64,000 nt of DNA from Arachis hypogaea (GCF_003086295.3 NC_092050.1:156866699-156930698), one strand, 5' to 3'. Positions 23,749 through 36,813 are shown, counted from the first letter of the stretch. Made by a program: numbers and translations. The notes: generated by a model from the letters alone, not told the origin.

Positions 23749-25621
23749 CTACTTAACTACACTCCTAGTTGATTTTTTAGTAGAATGCTTACGATTAAAC
23801 TAAACAAAATTTCCATGATTCTTCAATTCTATATTACTTTTCTTTGTTAATTTTTCTTAAACTAGATTAATTATTTTAGGTTTAATGATTTTGTTAATTT
23901 CTATAATTTTACTAAATTTATAAATAGATTTTTATAATTTTTTCTTTTTCAGTTATCTTTTAACTTTATAATTAAATTTTTGTTAGTGTAAAATATTAGA
24001 ATTAACGAAATATTTTTTTTAAATTAAAAATAATCACAATTAAAAATTTAATTATAAAATTAAAATTATAAAGAGTAACAAACTAATTAAACTATTATTT
24101 TATCATCTAATTGAACGTTGATTTCATTTTTCAAAACTAGTTTCGTTAACAAAAATCTTTTATGTGCTATTTCATATTTTATATCCTTTTCTTTCTTTTT
24201 TTTTTTTTTTTTAGTTTTTAACTTTTTATATATTCTCTCACCTTAATTAGCCTTGTATCATCATGTGTGTGGATAAACGCACCCAAAACGGGAAATGGAG
24301 GTTCACAATTTACATATGAAAATATATTCATCAATTTGGTCCTCAAATAGTCTCAATTTAAGTTTTGAAATTTTAATTATTTTAATTTAGTCATTAAATT
24401 TTTTAATTAATTCTGTGACAAAAATCATCATAAAATCTAACGTAATTAAAATTTAAAAAATTAAAAAATTAAATTAAGACAATTAAAATTTTAAAAATTA
24501 AATTAAAACTTAAATATAATTTCAGAGGCCAAACTTAATATTTTCTCCCACATTCACATATATTAGAACTGTTTGGTTCAATTTATTATTTTAATACTCT
24601 TTGGTTCAATATATTATTTTAATTTAACATATTCCTAACACCGGATGCAATGAAATAAACACAAAATTATCTCTTAAAATTTGTGCACTACTTAATAATT
24701 AATTAGAAAGTACAACTTAATTAAATATATTCAAAAAATATAAACTATAAATAACAATAATTAATAATTAACCACATAAATTTATTTTTATATAAAAAAT
24801 AATAAAAATATCAGACATAAAATATAAAAATATCTTTATTTAAGTAGTTCCTAACATTTTAATACAAATCTAAAAATAATTTTTGAAATTTAATTTGTTT
24901 CGTGTATAAAAAAGTTTTTGAAATTTTATTTGCACCAAAAGTATTTTTGAAATTTAAAAAAATATATCACATTAGTCTTTTATTTATTTTTTATCGAATT
25001 ATTTTTCATACTGTAGGTGACTTGATACATTTTTTTTATATTAGATTAAATAAAATGACATTATTTTAATTTTAACACTAAATATTTAATAAAATAATAT
25101 CAATTAATCTTAATGTTCATATATTTTTGGTGGAGATAGATAAGATGTTTTATGATTTATTAAAATTAAATGACACTGTTTAGTCAAATTTTTAGCATTA
25201 AAACTAAAATAACATTGTTTTATCTAATTCATTATAAAAGGCTATATAATTATATGTCAAGTCACTCATGAAGTGATGAGTAATTCAACAAAATGAGAAT
25301 AAAAACTAGGGCAATGTTAGGTAATTAATGATTTATTTGAATAACATAAACAACGAACTTTAAAATTAGTCTATTTTAACTAAAAGACACTACATTCTAA
25401 TTTAATGCTACTAATTAAATTTAAAATTAATTTATTCTTTTAACCTTATTATTCACATTGTTTAACAATATTGTTGGTTACCTATATTTTTCCTAAAAAC
25501 TAATACGATGGCATAATATTTTCCATCTTAAAATTTTTTTCGGTACAATTAAATTCTTAGAACTTTTTTTATACAAACACTCAATCTCAAATATCAGTTT
25601 GCTATTTACCCTGCTGTGTTT
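23749..25621. other. AT-rich intergenic DNA with degenerate foldback sequence
   Basis: No gene. Around 23880-24110 a segment resembles, in poor condition, the foldback family at 61302-61606. About 24340-24540 is another inverted arrangement (AATTTAAGTTTTGAAATTTTAATT against its inverse). Neither has clear ends. Confidence 0.35.
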
Positions 25622-26323
25622 TAGGGGTGCGCATGGATCGAGTGAAATAGGGTTTGATGTGACCTAAACCTGACCCGACCCGGAATATATACCAGGTCTA
25701 TTTGTTAGACTCGAATCTGGCCTTAGACCCAATGAAACCTATACACTTTCGGATCACGGTTATACTGGGTGAAAACCGAGCCGTTAACATTACATTACCT
25801 TAATACTTTCTTATAAACTAGCATGTGAAAATATCGAAATTTTCAAGACTCCAATCATTATTTGACATGGTAAAATTCACTTAGAAAAATATAACAAGAA
25901 CCAACTCTTCTCTAGAGTTAAAGCATAACCATAATCAATACTAATATTGTCTAATAACACCAAATATTTAAATCAATGCAAATAACACAATATTATGCAT
26001 TAGTCTAAAATCTTATGCATTTTAAACATAAAACATTAATTTATAGTTTTATAATAACTAATAACACAAAATATTAAGATTTACAATACGTAAATTCCAC
26101 ATAAGAATAGCCATCATCCATCACTAATAACACAAAATATTAATTGTGTATGATGACCGGACCACCGGATCGAGTTTAGGTGACCTGAGTCATGGCACAG
26201 ACCCGACCCAAATTAAAATAATAATCGGGTCTATTTTTAAAACCCTTATCCGACTCTAAATTCGACAAAATTACACCAAATTAATCCCTAAAATATTTGG
26301 GATCGGACCATACACATCCACTA
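25622..26323. mobile_element. hAT-like non-autonomous element, about 0.7 kb
   Basis: The left end reads TAGGGGTGCGCATGGATCG; the right end inverted reads TAGTGGATGTGTATGGTCCG, a diverged terminal inverted repeat. Subterminal (R)CCCGACCC motifs lie near both ends (25673-25682 and 26200-26210, and GATCGAGT at 25637 and 26169). The interior is AT-rich without an open frame. No 8-bp duplication could be matched, so the edges are approximate. Confidence 0.6.
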
Positions 26324-27958
26324 TACAAAAGACTCATGGTCTCTGATCTTAGCCAAGTTGCCCTCAAAACTACTTTCTGACTGTGATGATTAAACGTGTC
26401 AAGTTTCGATTGGCTAAGTATCAATTTGATGCGACAATGACGTCAGGCTAACAGAACAGTGCTTATGTATGACAACAAAAGAGGCAATAAGGTTCTGAAA
26501 CGTGGCTAGGTCAAATGAATGTGGCCCCCTTAGGTCTCTCTCATGGAGTCTCTCCTAGGTCCAACAACTAGGGTTAATTAAAGTTGAGCAAAAGTTAAAA
26601 AGCTGAACAAAATAAAATAAATTGGAGATTACACGATGAGATTGAAGTGACACACTTGTGTGACTGGGAATCACGAACCAAAGAGATCGATTTCCATTGT
26701 TAACTAAATGGTTGGCAAACCCTTACATTATAATCAATTACATCTATCATCATCAATATAAAACATATTAAAATTAAACAACACAGATTTAATGAATTGC
26801 AATTAATTAATTACAACCATTTCAGTGGTTATTTATTATTGAAAATGAAGTCTTAGGCTTACAGATTCCATGCTCCTTTAATTTGTTCGACACGTCCCTT
26901 TTCATTATCTTAAGAGGTATAAATACTTGACATGGCTTCCCAACTACCATGTCTCTGCCTGTCAAAGTGGTTCTCATTTCTCAATTTCCAAAATAGACAT
27001 CATCATACAAATGGAGAAAATCCAAGGTTATCATTTTCTCAATTACACTTTTTTATTCTTTATTTGTCTTAAACTCTTTTAATTAATGAAAAAGTATATG
27101 AAATCAAGAGGTAATCAGCTAAAAATTAAACAACTTAATTAATTTTATTTATTTTTAATTTATAATATTTGATATTAATTATTTCTCACCCCAAATTAAA
27201 ATTCTGAATAATACGTTGGAGAAATAGGGGTGGAGATCATGAAATTTTCAACAATCTGATTTTTAGTATATAAAAAATTTATAAAATATATAAAAGAATA
27301 TTCATTTAACATGAAAAAGAAATATTCTAATACTTAGTAGAAGAAACATCCTAATACCTAGCATAAGCATTATCCACACAAAGGTTTTGAATTCACCCAG
27401 AAGTATTTAACTGGTTTTTGGCTAGTACTCTCTTGGTTCCCTAGCATTGTTGTTAATTAATTTTAAATATGCGCTAGACAACTTTTCTCTTTTTTCAAAA
27501 CCTAAAAGCTATGACCTAAATTTTCCAAAAAAGAGAATTTAAAATAATTTAAATCAAAATGATTCATTGTAACTTATTAAAAATTAATTTCCTACCACAT
27601 GTATTAAAAAAAAATAAAATAAAAAGGACAAATCTAATAAAAAGAGATGCGTAATGAATTAGTCGGCGAAAGAATACACATAATTATATTATTCTGTCTA
27701 TCTATTTTGTTTTGCAGTCCCCACCTTCAATGTTTAGTTGGTAACAAAAGTAATGAATATCATGAGAAAGAAAACACAGACAGTACAGTAAAAAGAAACA
27801 AGCTTTGCTTTAGGATATATATGAAGGGGTGAAAAGGGTGGTCAAATTTCAAAATAGATAAGGTGTTATGATGTTGAAGAGATATGTGCTTTGCTGTGTT
27901 GTCTCTCATGCATGTGGTTTTGTGTTATTATTCCATAATTCTCTGCTATGAGTTTGAA
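26324..27958. other. Upstream region of the AGL6-like gene
   Basis: About 1.6 kb between a hAT-like element and the MADS-box gene. I see no open frame with a recognisable product and no perfect CArG box (CC, six A/T, GG). It presumably carries promoter elements for the downstream gene. Confidence 0.4.
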
Positions 27959-27966
27959 TATATAAA
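27959..27966 (+). promoter_or_regulatory. Putative TATA box of the AGL6-like gene
   Basis: TATATAAA lies 49 bases before the start codon at 28015, followed by a purine-rich leader (AGAGAGAGAAGG). The position would give a very short 5' leader of roughly 20 nt, or transcription could start elsewhere. Confidence 0.45.
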
Positions 27967-28014
27967 GAGAGAGAAGGTAGCTAAGGAGGGAGTGTGTGAG
28001 ATAGAAGAATTAAG

Positions 28015-29501
28015 ATGGGAAGAGGGAGAGTGGTTCTGGAGAGAATAGAGAACAAGATAAACAGGCAAGTTACATTTTCAAAGAGAAGGAGTGGTTTGTT
28101 GAAGAAAGCTTTTGAATTATCAGTGCTTTGTGATGCTGAAGTAGCACTCATCATCTTCTCTAGTCGCGGCAAGCTTTTTCAGTACAGCAGTTCTGAGTAA
28201 TTCTTTTTCTTCTTTCTCTATCTCTTTAATTCATTCTTAATCTCATCGTCATGCAATTACTCTCTACAATTAACTAATACTTTATTATTATTCCTATCTG
28301 CTCCACATAACATAATCTTACTTTTTTTTTTTTAATCATACAACTGGTTTAATTTCTTAATGCTACTTAGTGTGTATGTAAATACTTCTTGTTAAGTAAT
28401 TATGATTATTAAGAAAAAATGTGAAAATTCAGGTGCAGTTAACTTCATGTAAAGTTGATAATTAAGAATTAATCGTTAAATGATTTAATAGATTTGACTA
28501 AATTATCATCTAATAACTCTCAACTATTAACTTCATACGAGTCTTTTGCCTTAAAAAAAATGTTAGACAAACTAAATTTAACCAAGTTTTTTTTTAACTC
28601 AAATTTTTGTTATTAATTTTTAATTAATCAAACTAATTTGATTAAATTTAGTTATTAAAATGATTTGGTCATGTAGTATTCCTGTATTATTACTTCTGAA
28701 ATAATTCCATTATTATTAGAAAATAATTATTTATTGTAAATTCATCCTAGACGTGAATAATATATAATAATGTTTCAGTATTTATATGCTTCAAGTTAAT
28801 TATTGTTATGAACTAATTAATATTATTATTGTTCTTTGATTTAGTGCATATTTTAAATTTTTTTTAGTTAATCTTATAAAATTTTATTCCTACATTCTGT
28901 TTCTCTGTTTATTAGGGTGATAATTCTCTTTTTTTATTTTTCTCTTGACTCATATCTTGTTCTTGCTTAGCTTATTTAGCATAATCACTATCCTATCGCA
29001 TGTTGGACAAGTATATTTCGTTTAAATTCTGCATAGTGAGATTATTCTTCTTTGTTAAGGAATATAAAATCCATGGCCACTATCCACTTTCTTTCTTTAC
29101 TTCTTCCAATTTGTTCTGTTGTTTCAGAATCAGATGCATCTCAAGGTATAAATTAGTGGTCCAATTTTTATTTATTTCATGTTTTGCTTCAATTGTTGCT
29201 ACCATGGTCCAATGTACACTTCAAACTAATTATTGTATTTCATATTAAAATAATAATTTTACCAGTTACTTACTGTTTTTTATTTTATTTTTAAATTTTG
29301 ATGATGATAGCATTAGTGGAATTATTGAGAGGTATCGCCAATGTCGTTACAACAAGTTGTCACAGACTGGCAATTTATTTGATCAGCAATCACAGGTTTT
29401 TCCTTCGTTAGTTCGTTGTTTAATTTCTCCTTTAATTTTTAACCATTATATTATGATTATGATTATGACCAGAATTATTTTTAGAAATCTAGTGCTTTAG
29501 C

Positions 29502-29562
<61 letters not shown>

Positions 29563-32500
29563 GGTGATGTGCCTTGCAGAGCTTGTACCAGGAATTCTTG
29601 AAATTAAAGGTAAAATATGAATCTCTGGAGCGAACACAAAGGTAAACTATAATGTGTTATACTTCAGATATATTTTAGGGTTTTGATTTTATAATACTGC
29701 TGGGAGGACTATGAATTTCCAAAATTAATTTTTTTTTATTTGTCTTATACCAGAAACTTTTAGATGAGCAATAAAAATCGAATTCTAAATCTTTAAGTCA
29801 TAAAAACTCTGATAATATGTTATGAAATTATTTATCCAAACTATTTAAGTGAATAGAAAAAAATACGTAAATAGTTATATATGTAACTAAACATGCATGT
29901 GGTACTCAAACTAAACAAGCTAAGGATAGTAAATAAACATGTTTGTGAATGTTATTAATTAGATGCTTACAATATATAGTTTGAATTGAAGGCATTTTCA
30001 AGGAGAAGAACTTGAGCCCCTTGGCATGAAGGAACTGATGAACCTTGAGAAACAAGTAGAAAGAACTCTTGCACAAGCTCGACAGCTCCATGTATATATA
30101 ACAATTACAATCATACTATATAATATAGTGTGGTGGCCTAGGTTGCATGCATTTTAATATATACCTATATGTGTCTTTTATATTATATGTGGTTGATTTA
30201 TATATTGTGTGCTTTTCAATTGCAGATGAAGAAGCTCATAACACGACAGGCAGAATTAAGTGAAAAGGTAACTTGAGCACCCTTCCTTTGTGAATAATCA
30301 CAAAATTAAATTAAATTTAACTAGATGTAATGTAAGCAAAATACTCAAATTAAAGAAGATTAGCACTTTAACCTGCTCGGAACTTGATTCAATTGAAGCT
30401 AATTCTATATTATAAAAAATGCTTAAAGGGTCACTATAATTTATTGTTTTTTTTGTTATTATTTTTAGTCTAATAATCTAATAATATATTTAATTCACAT
30501 TTTTAAATATTAATGACTAACGACTAACAAAAAAAATTATTGATCATCTAACATTTCTCTAATTATATATGCATATATTATTTATTCTTATTAATATTGG
30601 CAGGTGCACGAGGACCAGGAGCTCAACAAAAAGTTGAAATTCAAGGTTTTTCCCTTTAAGCATTGGACATATAAATTAATTAATGTGTTAATAACTTAAT
30701 ATTAAAGTTGCATTATTTCACTGCTGTGTTTAAAACAAATTGTACTATTTTTAGAAAATATTGAACATTTTTGTAATTTAATTTAAAACCGTTAAAAATA
30801 TAATTATTCATGTATCTCTTTCTATCATCGTTAAAAAATATTTTTATAACTAAATGTATGTTTCATAAATAAAAAAATGTTCAACATAATTCATGCTTTT
30901 AAGCTAAGAAGTTACTCTTGCACGAGGAACAACTGGTTTCATGACATAGACTTTGAAACCAACAAAAAATGTCAATTTTTTTTATATTTATTATTTTTAT
31001 ATACCTGTCTAAAAGAAAAAAAGAGAATATCTAAATGCAATTTAAAATTATAAAATAAATAAATAATATGAAAGTGTTGGGTATTTCAATTCCTGCTATA
31101 TATAAGGCCTCTTAATAAATTTATTTGCATTCTGAAAACTTATGATGCAGTTAAGAGATGAATTCCCAGACCTAATTGCTGAGCACAACAACCCTATTCA
31201 TGAGTTGAATGAAGTACAAGCCATTAATCAGTTCCAGTCTGAGACGCTCTTAAACAACACACGGTATATCCACTTTTCTCATTAACATGTCATCACATAG
31301 AAAAGAGGCTCACCCTCACAACTAAAAATAGCTCTTGCTTATAAATTTGCTACTTTTTAATTTAGATGTGGCAGGGAGAATGGTGTAGTACATAGTCAGG
31401 CACGGACCTACATGGAACCATGGGGGGGCACTTGCCCCCACTCTCATTTAATTTTTTTAAACAAAAAAAAATATATACATATATAATATGCCCCCATTTT
31501 AAATTTTAAATGATCCCATTACAAATAAATTAAACTAATTATTTAAAACCTTGAATCCATTTTATCTTGCTATCATTTTGATTATGAGTTAACCTAATTA
31601 AATTTAGTCTTCTCTCATTCTCAAATCCTAGTCGTCACTCATTTATTCTCTTAAACTCTCTTCTTAGTTTCATATTTTCAACATTTTTTTTCTATTCCTT
31701 GTTTAGTGGTCATCTTGTCTTCATCAACAGGTAAATTTTAAATTCTCTATTTTGTTTTATACAGCTCTCTATGATTTTATGTTTTTTTTCAATTTTATTG
31801 TTTCTCTTTTCATATTTTCGATTGCAAATTTTAATTCAAACAATTATAGTTTAGGTATTAATCTATTTTTATATTCTCTTCATGAATTTATATATTTTAT
31901 TTTATTTTTGATTTAGTGATCCTTATTATTTATTTGTTTATCTTTTATTCTATTCTATTATATATAATTATGTTGCATATAAATTTCTAAAGTGAATCGA
32001 TCAATTTACTAATTTAGAATATATATTTTTTATTTTTAGAAATAATAATGGAAAAATATTTTAAAAGAAAGCTACCACTAGAATCTGAAGTCACTTCATT
32101 AGTCTCTTCTAATAAAAAAAAGTTTTTAAAATTCAATGTAAAAAGTTTCATAGTTGATCCTGAACAACGACCCAAAATTTTAAATTATGATATAAATGAC
32201 AGAGATGAAATTAGACAAATTTATTTGTGAAAAGATCATTGTCAACCAAGAGAATATAATTTTCTACAAACATATTTTGGGACTTTTTTTGGTAAATTTA
32301 ATGCTGATTGGTTTGATGAATTTAGCAATTAATTGGAATATAGTATTTCATAAGATGCTGTTTTTTATCTCTATTATTATCTTATGAAATCTGATAGTGC
32401 GAGTAGTAATGCTTTTATAAAAGAGCTCTTTTTAAATTTAAATTAATATATCTTTTGATAATAATGTGAATTATTTTTGCCCCCTTACCATAAATTTTCT

Positions 32501-33568
32501 GGGTCCGTCACTGTACATAGTTATGGAGTGTATATGTGCTTTACGCAACTGTGGTGTTAGGAGCAAAAATCAGATTATTCGATTTTTGGGTCCGATTTGT
32601 GTTTAAAAAATTAATAAAATTTGGGGTATACAAAGTATCCCAAATTTTTTTTAATTTTTTAAACACAAAACAGATTCGTCAAAATTTAAATTTTCTCTTC
32701 CACACTAATCAAACTGTCCGATTAGTAGGCTTAATTTTTTTAACAAAAAAATCGGATGGTCCGATCTCTTTATTCTTTGTTTTCGAAAAAGCTGTCTCAC
32801 ATTTATGTCTAACACCCACATTCTCCACAACAACGCACAACACACACATGCTTCTTATATCCAAAAAAATAAGCGGCATTTTATACTTTGAAAAAGACAT
32901 AGAATTGAATTGTTGCTATCAATGTAGTTAGAATTTCGATTTAACTCTTAAAATCTTCTAATATTACGATTTTAAATGAGTCTATTAATTTTACAAAATT
33001 TATAAACAATTTTAAATTTTATATTTTACTTTCATAATTTACTTTTTCGATTTTAAGTAAAATTTTAATTTTCTCTCTCTTAGTTGCCAAAATAAATTAT
33101 AATAGTTGCATTAACAAGTAACAACCACTTTTTGAGATTACAACCTTATTAATTTAAGAAAAAATTATGTTTGCATCATCTTTTATTATATCTTTTTTCT
33201 AATTCTTTTATGTACAAAAGATAAAATAACCAAGTTATTTTTATGTAAAAATAATCGATAAAAATTATTAGATAACTTAATATGTTTGATTAAATTATTA
33301 TCTAACAGTTTTTAATTTTATGAATCACTTTTAACAAAATAAAATATGTATATACAAAAGTAGTGCATATAACATTTTTCTTAGTTTAAAATCTGTCATG
33401 ACAATACACTATAATATTAATTATTTTGCATAACCAAATTAATGTTTATTACATACAAATTGGTGCAGCATGTTTGAGCATCATAATCAGGAGGGAAAAG
33501 CAAGTGGCACAAGGCAACAAGATGGTCAGAGCAGCCATGACAGAAACAACAATGGTTGGCTTGTGTGA
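28015..33568 (+). CDS. MIKC-type MADS-box transcription factor, AGL6-like
   Basis: Eight exons: 28015-28196, 29311-29395, 29580-29641, 29992-30091, 30226-30267, 30604-30645, 31151-31263 and 33469-33568. All use GT-AG introns and join in frame to 241 aa. Residues 1-60 are a canonical MADS domain ([42 protein letters not shown]), which binds CArG boxes as a dimer. The I region follows ([11 protein letters not shown]), then the K domain from about residue 90 ([35 protein letters not shown]). The 62/100/42/42-nt exon sizes are the MIKC pattern. LERYxxCxYN and a C-terminal NNNGWLV, recalling the GW-V/L ending of AGL6, favour AGL6 over SEP or AP1. The K and C regions are diverged. Intron 7 hosts a hAT insertion, intron 1 a MITE and intron 2 a (TTA)n tract. 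Expected role: nuclear regulator of flower development. Confidence 0.9.
28421..28550. mobile_element. Degenerate MITE in intron 1 of the AGL6-like gene
   Basis: Starts GTGAAAATTCAGGTGCAGTT and contains ACTTCATGTAAAGTTGATAA, closely matching the left arm of the MITE at 34279-34420. The right arm is decayed (TATTAACTTCATACGAG). The flanks no longer give a clean duplication. Confidence 0.6.
29503..29562. repeat. (TTA)n microsatellite in intron 2 of the AGL6-like gene
   Basis: About 20 uninterrupted TTA trinucleotides ending 17 bases before the acceptor of exon 3. Confidence 0.95.
31397..32513 (+). mobile_element. hAT deletion derivative in intron 7 of the AGL6-like gene
   Basis: Perfect 8-bp duplication, TACATAGT at 31389-31396 and 32514-32521. 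The termini read CAGGCACGGACC on the left and, inverted, CAGTGACGGACC on the right. Subterminal GGGGGGGCACTTGCCCCCAC lies on the left and TTTTTGCCCCC on the right. The 1.1-kb element keeps only the N-terminal part of a TTF-type transposase gene, now broken. It sits in the intron in the same orientation as the host gene and does not touch the exons. Confidence 0.9.
32048..32425 (+). pseudogene. TTF/ZMYM1-type hAT transposase N-terminal remnant
   Basis: Begins ATG at 32048 ([14 protein letters not shown]). It continues with [20 protein letters not shown], a TGA at 32228, then [27 protein letters not shown], a TAA, LEYSIS, another TAA, and [18 protein letters not shown]. The order DPxxRxxIxxY, CQP, WxxE/D-x-WLEYS and F-x-YLF-K is the TTF zinc-finger region of plant hAT transposases related to ZMYM1. 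In intact proteins the RNase H-like catalytic domain and the dimerisation domain follow; both are absent. Three in-frame stops make it inactive. Confidence 0.75.
32596..32669. repeat. Perfect-like hairpin inside a small repeat, intron 7
   Basis: Inverted arms of about 30 bp: TTTGTGTTTAAAAAATTAAT... and its complement ...AATTTTTTAAACACAAA, separated by a short loop (about 32626-32638). Flanking CCGATTTTTGGGTCCGAT-like and TCGGATGGTCCGAT pieces (32575-32770) suggest the centre of a MITE. The 131-codon open frame at 32536-32931 comes from this low-complexity repeat and is not a gene. Confidence 0.65.
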
Positions 33569-34269
33569 ACCTTCGTTTTCTTCTTATTATGATTACTGCT
33601 TCTGCCTTCTATGCCTTCCTTGCCTTCTTATTATCAAAGCAAAATGTACAATAAATAATTAGAATTTTGTCAGAATTTTTGTTGTTAACTGAGGTGGTCT
33701 TATATGTTTAGTTTTTGGATGAAATTCCTAGTTAGTTTCATCATTTTTTTAAACATTAAACCACCATTATAATTTCTGACAAAAAATCTAATTAGATTTC
33801 ACAAACTATCAATGTAGCTATAATGTCACATGGTTCAGGAAAAGCTCCTTGTTACGTTGACCGCTTCTTCTGTCCACATACTTTAATTTGAAATAAATTT
33901 ATGGAGAATTGAAGAAATTAGTATCTTTTAATGCAAATGTACTAGGTGTATAAATACATAAATATATGATGACTAATTTTAATGTACTGTTATATTATCT
34001 CAATTAGGTCTCGAATTGCTATGTAACACAACTTAAACGTGATATATACTTGTGTATTATATTTGATACAATAGGTGATGATGCAATGTTGCCAGCCAAA
34101 AGCCCAAAACTCTTCTATGGAAGACGTCACAATTTTAGGTTTTGGTTCCGTTGACAATAAGTCAAAAACATCTCAAGACCGCATGCTACTATTTTTATGA
34201 TTTTTTATCACTTTCTAGAACTTAAATTTTTGGAATAAAATTTTAATATTTGTTATAAAAAAAAAAAGT
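33569..34269. other. AGL6-like 3' flank
   Basis: Presumed 3' untranslated and downstream region. The open frame at 33426-33662 overlaps the last exon out of frame and is a shadow. Confidence 0.5.
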
Positions 34270-34278
34270 ATAAAACAA

Positions 34279-34420
34279 GGTGGAAACTCAGGTGTAGTCG
34301 ACTTCATGTGAAGTTGATAACTGAGAGTCGTTAGATGATTTGACTGATTTATCTAAATTTTTATCTAACGGCTTTTGACTATCAACTTCACGTGAAGTCG
34401 ACTACACCTTAGTTTTCATC
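34279..34420. mobile_element. MITE (142 bp), MULE-type target duplication
   Basis: Inverted arms: left GGTGGAAACTCAGGTGTAGT then CGACTTCATGTGAAGTTGAT; right inverted GATGAAAACTAAGGTGTAGT then CGACTTCACGTGAAGTTGAT. Flanking 9-mers ATAAAACAA (34270-34278) and GTAAAACAA (34421-34429) match at 8 of 9 positions. Same family as the copy in intron 1 of the AGL6-like gene. Confidence 0.8.
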
Positions 34421-34429
34421 GTAAAACAA

Positions 34430-36780
34430 ACTACGATTTAAAACGTCAAGCATTGTCCAAAGTTGGTGCATCAAGCATCAACTCTTTTTGCAAGGTGCCG
34501 TTTAACTCAAGAATAATATAGCATTGTCCAAAGTTAATATAAGAAGTTTTTCTTATTATGTTTTACATCTATAATATTTTAAATAATAAATATAAATAAA
34601 TAAATAATAATTTTTAAAATAAAATGAATAATTACTATGTCACAAACTCACAATATATGAAATATGATCACCTTTAGAAATTTACAAGGAAATAGTGAAA
34701 ATAGAAAAATAAAAAAGAAACTGAATGGGCCTTTTTATATAATTTACAAATTAGATGGGCCTTTGTTTAAAGCATGTGAGTGGGTCCAGCCCAATTATTT
34801 AATTCTTAAATGTGTCAGTACTATACACGAATCTAGGTCGAAAGGAGAAATCCTAGGTTCATATATTTAACTTTTTGTATAATTAATTTAGATTGATTCA
34901 GTAGTTAATTAATTTATTAATTTATTTAAATAAATGTTGAGGTTTGAATTTTAATTTATATGTGTAATAATCTGTTGATTAATAACAAATTCTAATTTAT
35001 AACGAAGTCTATCAGATTGAGAGAATAAAAAAATATTTTTTTTTTATATAACTCATCATCATCTCACCGCCATGATCATATATGCTTTGCTAGCTAGATG
35101 TACTATGGAAATTATAAAAAATTAAACTGGTGTTGGCAAAACCGCAAAAGACGTTATTCACTTAGTGCTTTAAAAAAAATGATAATATATAATCGTAAAT
35201 TTTGAAAGGTGTCACCTTTTTTTCCTTGCAAATAATCACGGATTTCTTGTCCATGTATGGCTTTACTGAAAAAGACAAATAAATGAAAAATGCTGGATAT
35301 TGGTCGGTATTTAATTAAAAATATTTAAAATATGAATTAAAAATATGTTGTTAAATTATTAAATTAAAAAATAAAATTAATTATTAAATTTTTTTTAATA
35401 AATAAATAAATACGACAAGTTTAATTCGATTGATTTTTATAATTTTATAAATTTTTTAGTTAGATTTTTATATTTTTTTAATCGAGTCTTTGCATTAATT
35501 TTTTTATTAAGTCTTTACATTTTATTTTTTTGTTTGGATTTTTGCACTAATTTTTTTTATTTAAATTCTTGTATAATTAAATTAATTACTATCAAGAGGG
35601 ACTTAATTAAAAAAAATAGTGTAAAAACTCAATTAAAAAATATATAAAAATCTAATTAAAAATTTTACGAAACTATAGAAACTAACAGAATAATTAAACT
35701 AATTAAAAATTACATCACCGGTTTACGTGGATAATACAAATAAATTCTCTTCCTTTTGGAGGTATTTGAGTAGATTTTTTTCTTCTTAGTTACACCTTTC
35801 AAGGAATGTTGAATACTGAGATTAAATAGAAGGGAAGCTATGTGTCTATCCAAACCGAAAACCATTTTGCTTTCTTTCTAGTTGGTGAATATGAATATAC
35901 TATTTGATCAAACTTTGAAAATTCTTATCCTCATACAAGCTTCTTTAAGTAAATTACACGTTTTTTTTTTTTTTTTATAATTAACGGGACAAGCGTCCAA
36001 AATTACACCTATTCTAGATTATAATTAAACGATATATTATGCATAATATTATTTTATTAATAAAAATTTTCAATATCACTTAAAGTCTTAAAAAAATTTA
36101 GTGCAACTCATCCACAAATTTATTCTATATGGACTATAGCATCTTTTCATATATATATATATCCAACCTGTTATATCTACATAAAATGTTATAATATAGC
36201 ATAAAAGGGTAAGAAATCAAGGAAAAATAAATGTAGTTGTGTGAAAATCATATATAATATAACGTATTTTTTAAACAGAAATATTAAACTGACTACTACA
36301 AATTAAGAAAATCATATTTATTGCTGAATATATATATTAAAATAATTATATAAATAAATAAATATAATTAAATAATTATATAAAATATTTTACAATACAA
36401 ATATAAAAAAAAGCTTGACACAAAATTTTGGAAAGAAAAAAGAAAATGAAAAAGAAATGAAGATGTAGAATTTTTTTTTTAATTTTTTAGGATATTTTTT
36501 AGTGTGTACTATAAATAAGAATTAATCTGTTATAAATTAAAATTTTATTTAAAATTTATTATTGACAAAAAATTATTATATTTATAAAAAAAAATTGAAC
36601 TGATACTGATTTAAACAGACTAGCTAATTTAGTTCAAGATGTAGAACATTTTAAAAATAAGAATTTGACAAGAGGTTGAAGAAGAAGAAAAGTGAAAAGG
36701 GGAAAAGAAAAATAAAAACGTAGTAAGAAACTGTGTGCTTTGGCTGGCTGGCTCATTGTTGTTGAATTCCATTTCCATTC
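34430..36780. other. Intergenic region between AGL6-like gene and fructokinase
   Basis: AT-rich with no gene. A degenerate foldback at about 35418-35702 (GTTTAATTCGATTGATTTTTAT and, inverted at the other end, GTTTAATTATTCTGTTAG) belongs to the same family as 61302-61606 but has no recognisable duplication. Confidence 0.45.
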
Positions 36781-36788
36781 TGTCACCT

Positions 36789-36813
36789 CTTCTCTCTCTC
36801 TCTCTCTCTCTCT
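36789..36813 (+). promoter_or_regulatory. (CT)n tract upstream of fructokinase
   Basis: About 12 CT dinucleotides some 180-200 bases before the start codon, followed by more C/T-rich leader. Pyrimidine-rich tracts near transcription starts are common in plant promoters and leaders; no TATA box was located with confidence. Confidence 0.5.

Noticed and set aside
32536..32931. 131-codon plus-strand frame in AGL6-like intron 7
   Set aside because: It spans a hairpin repeat and has no protein resemblance; it lies between exons 7 and 8 of a well supported gene.
33225..33330. Possible further copy of the 142-bp MITE
   Set aside because: Only short words such as TTATCTAAC are shared; no arms or duplication.
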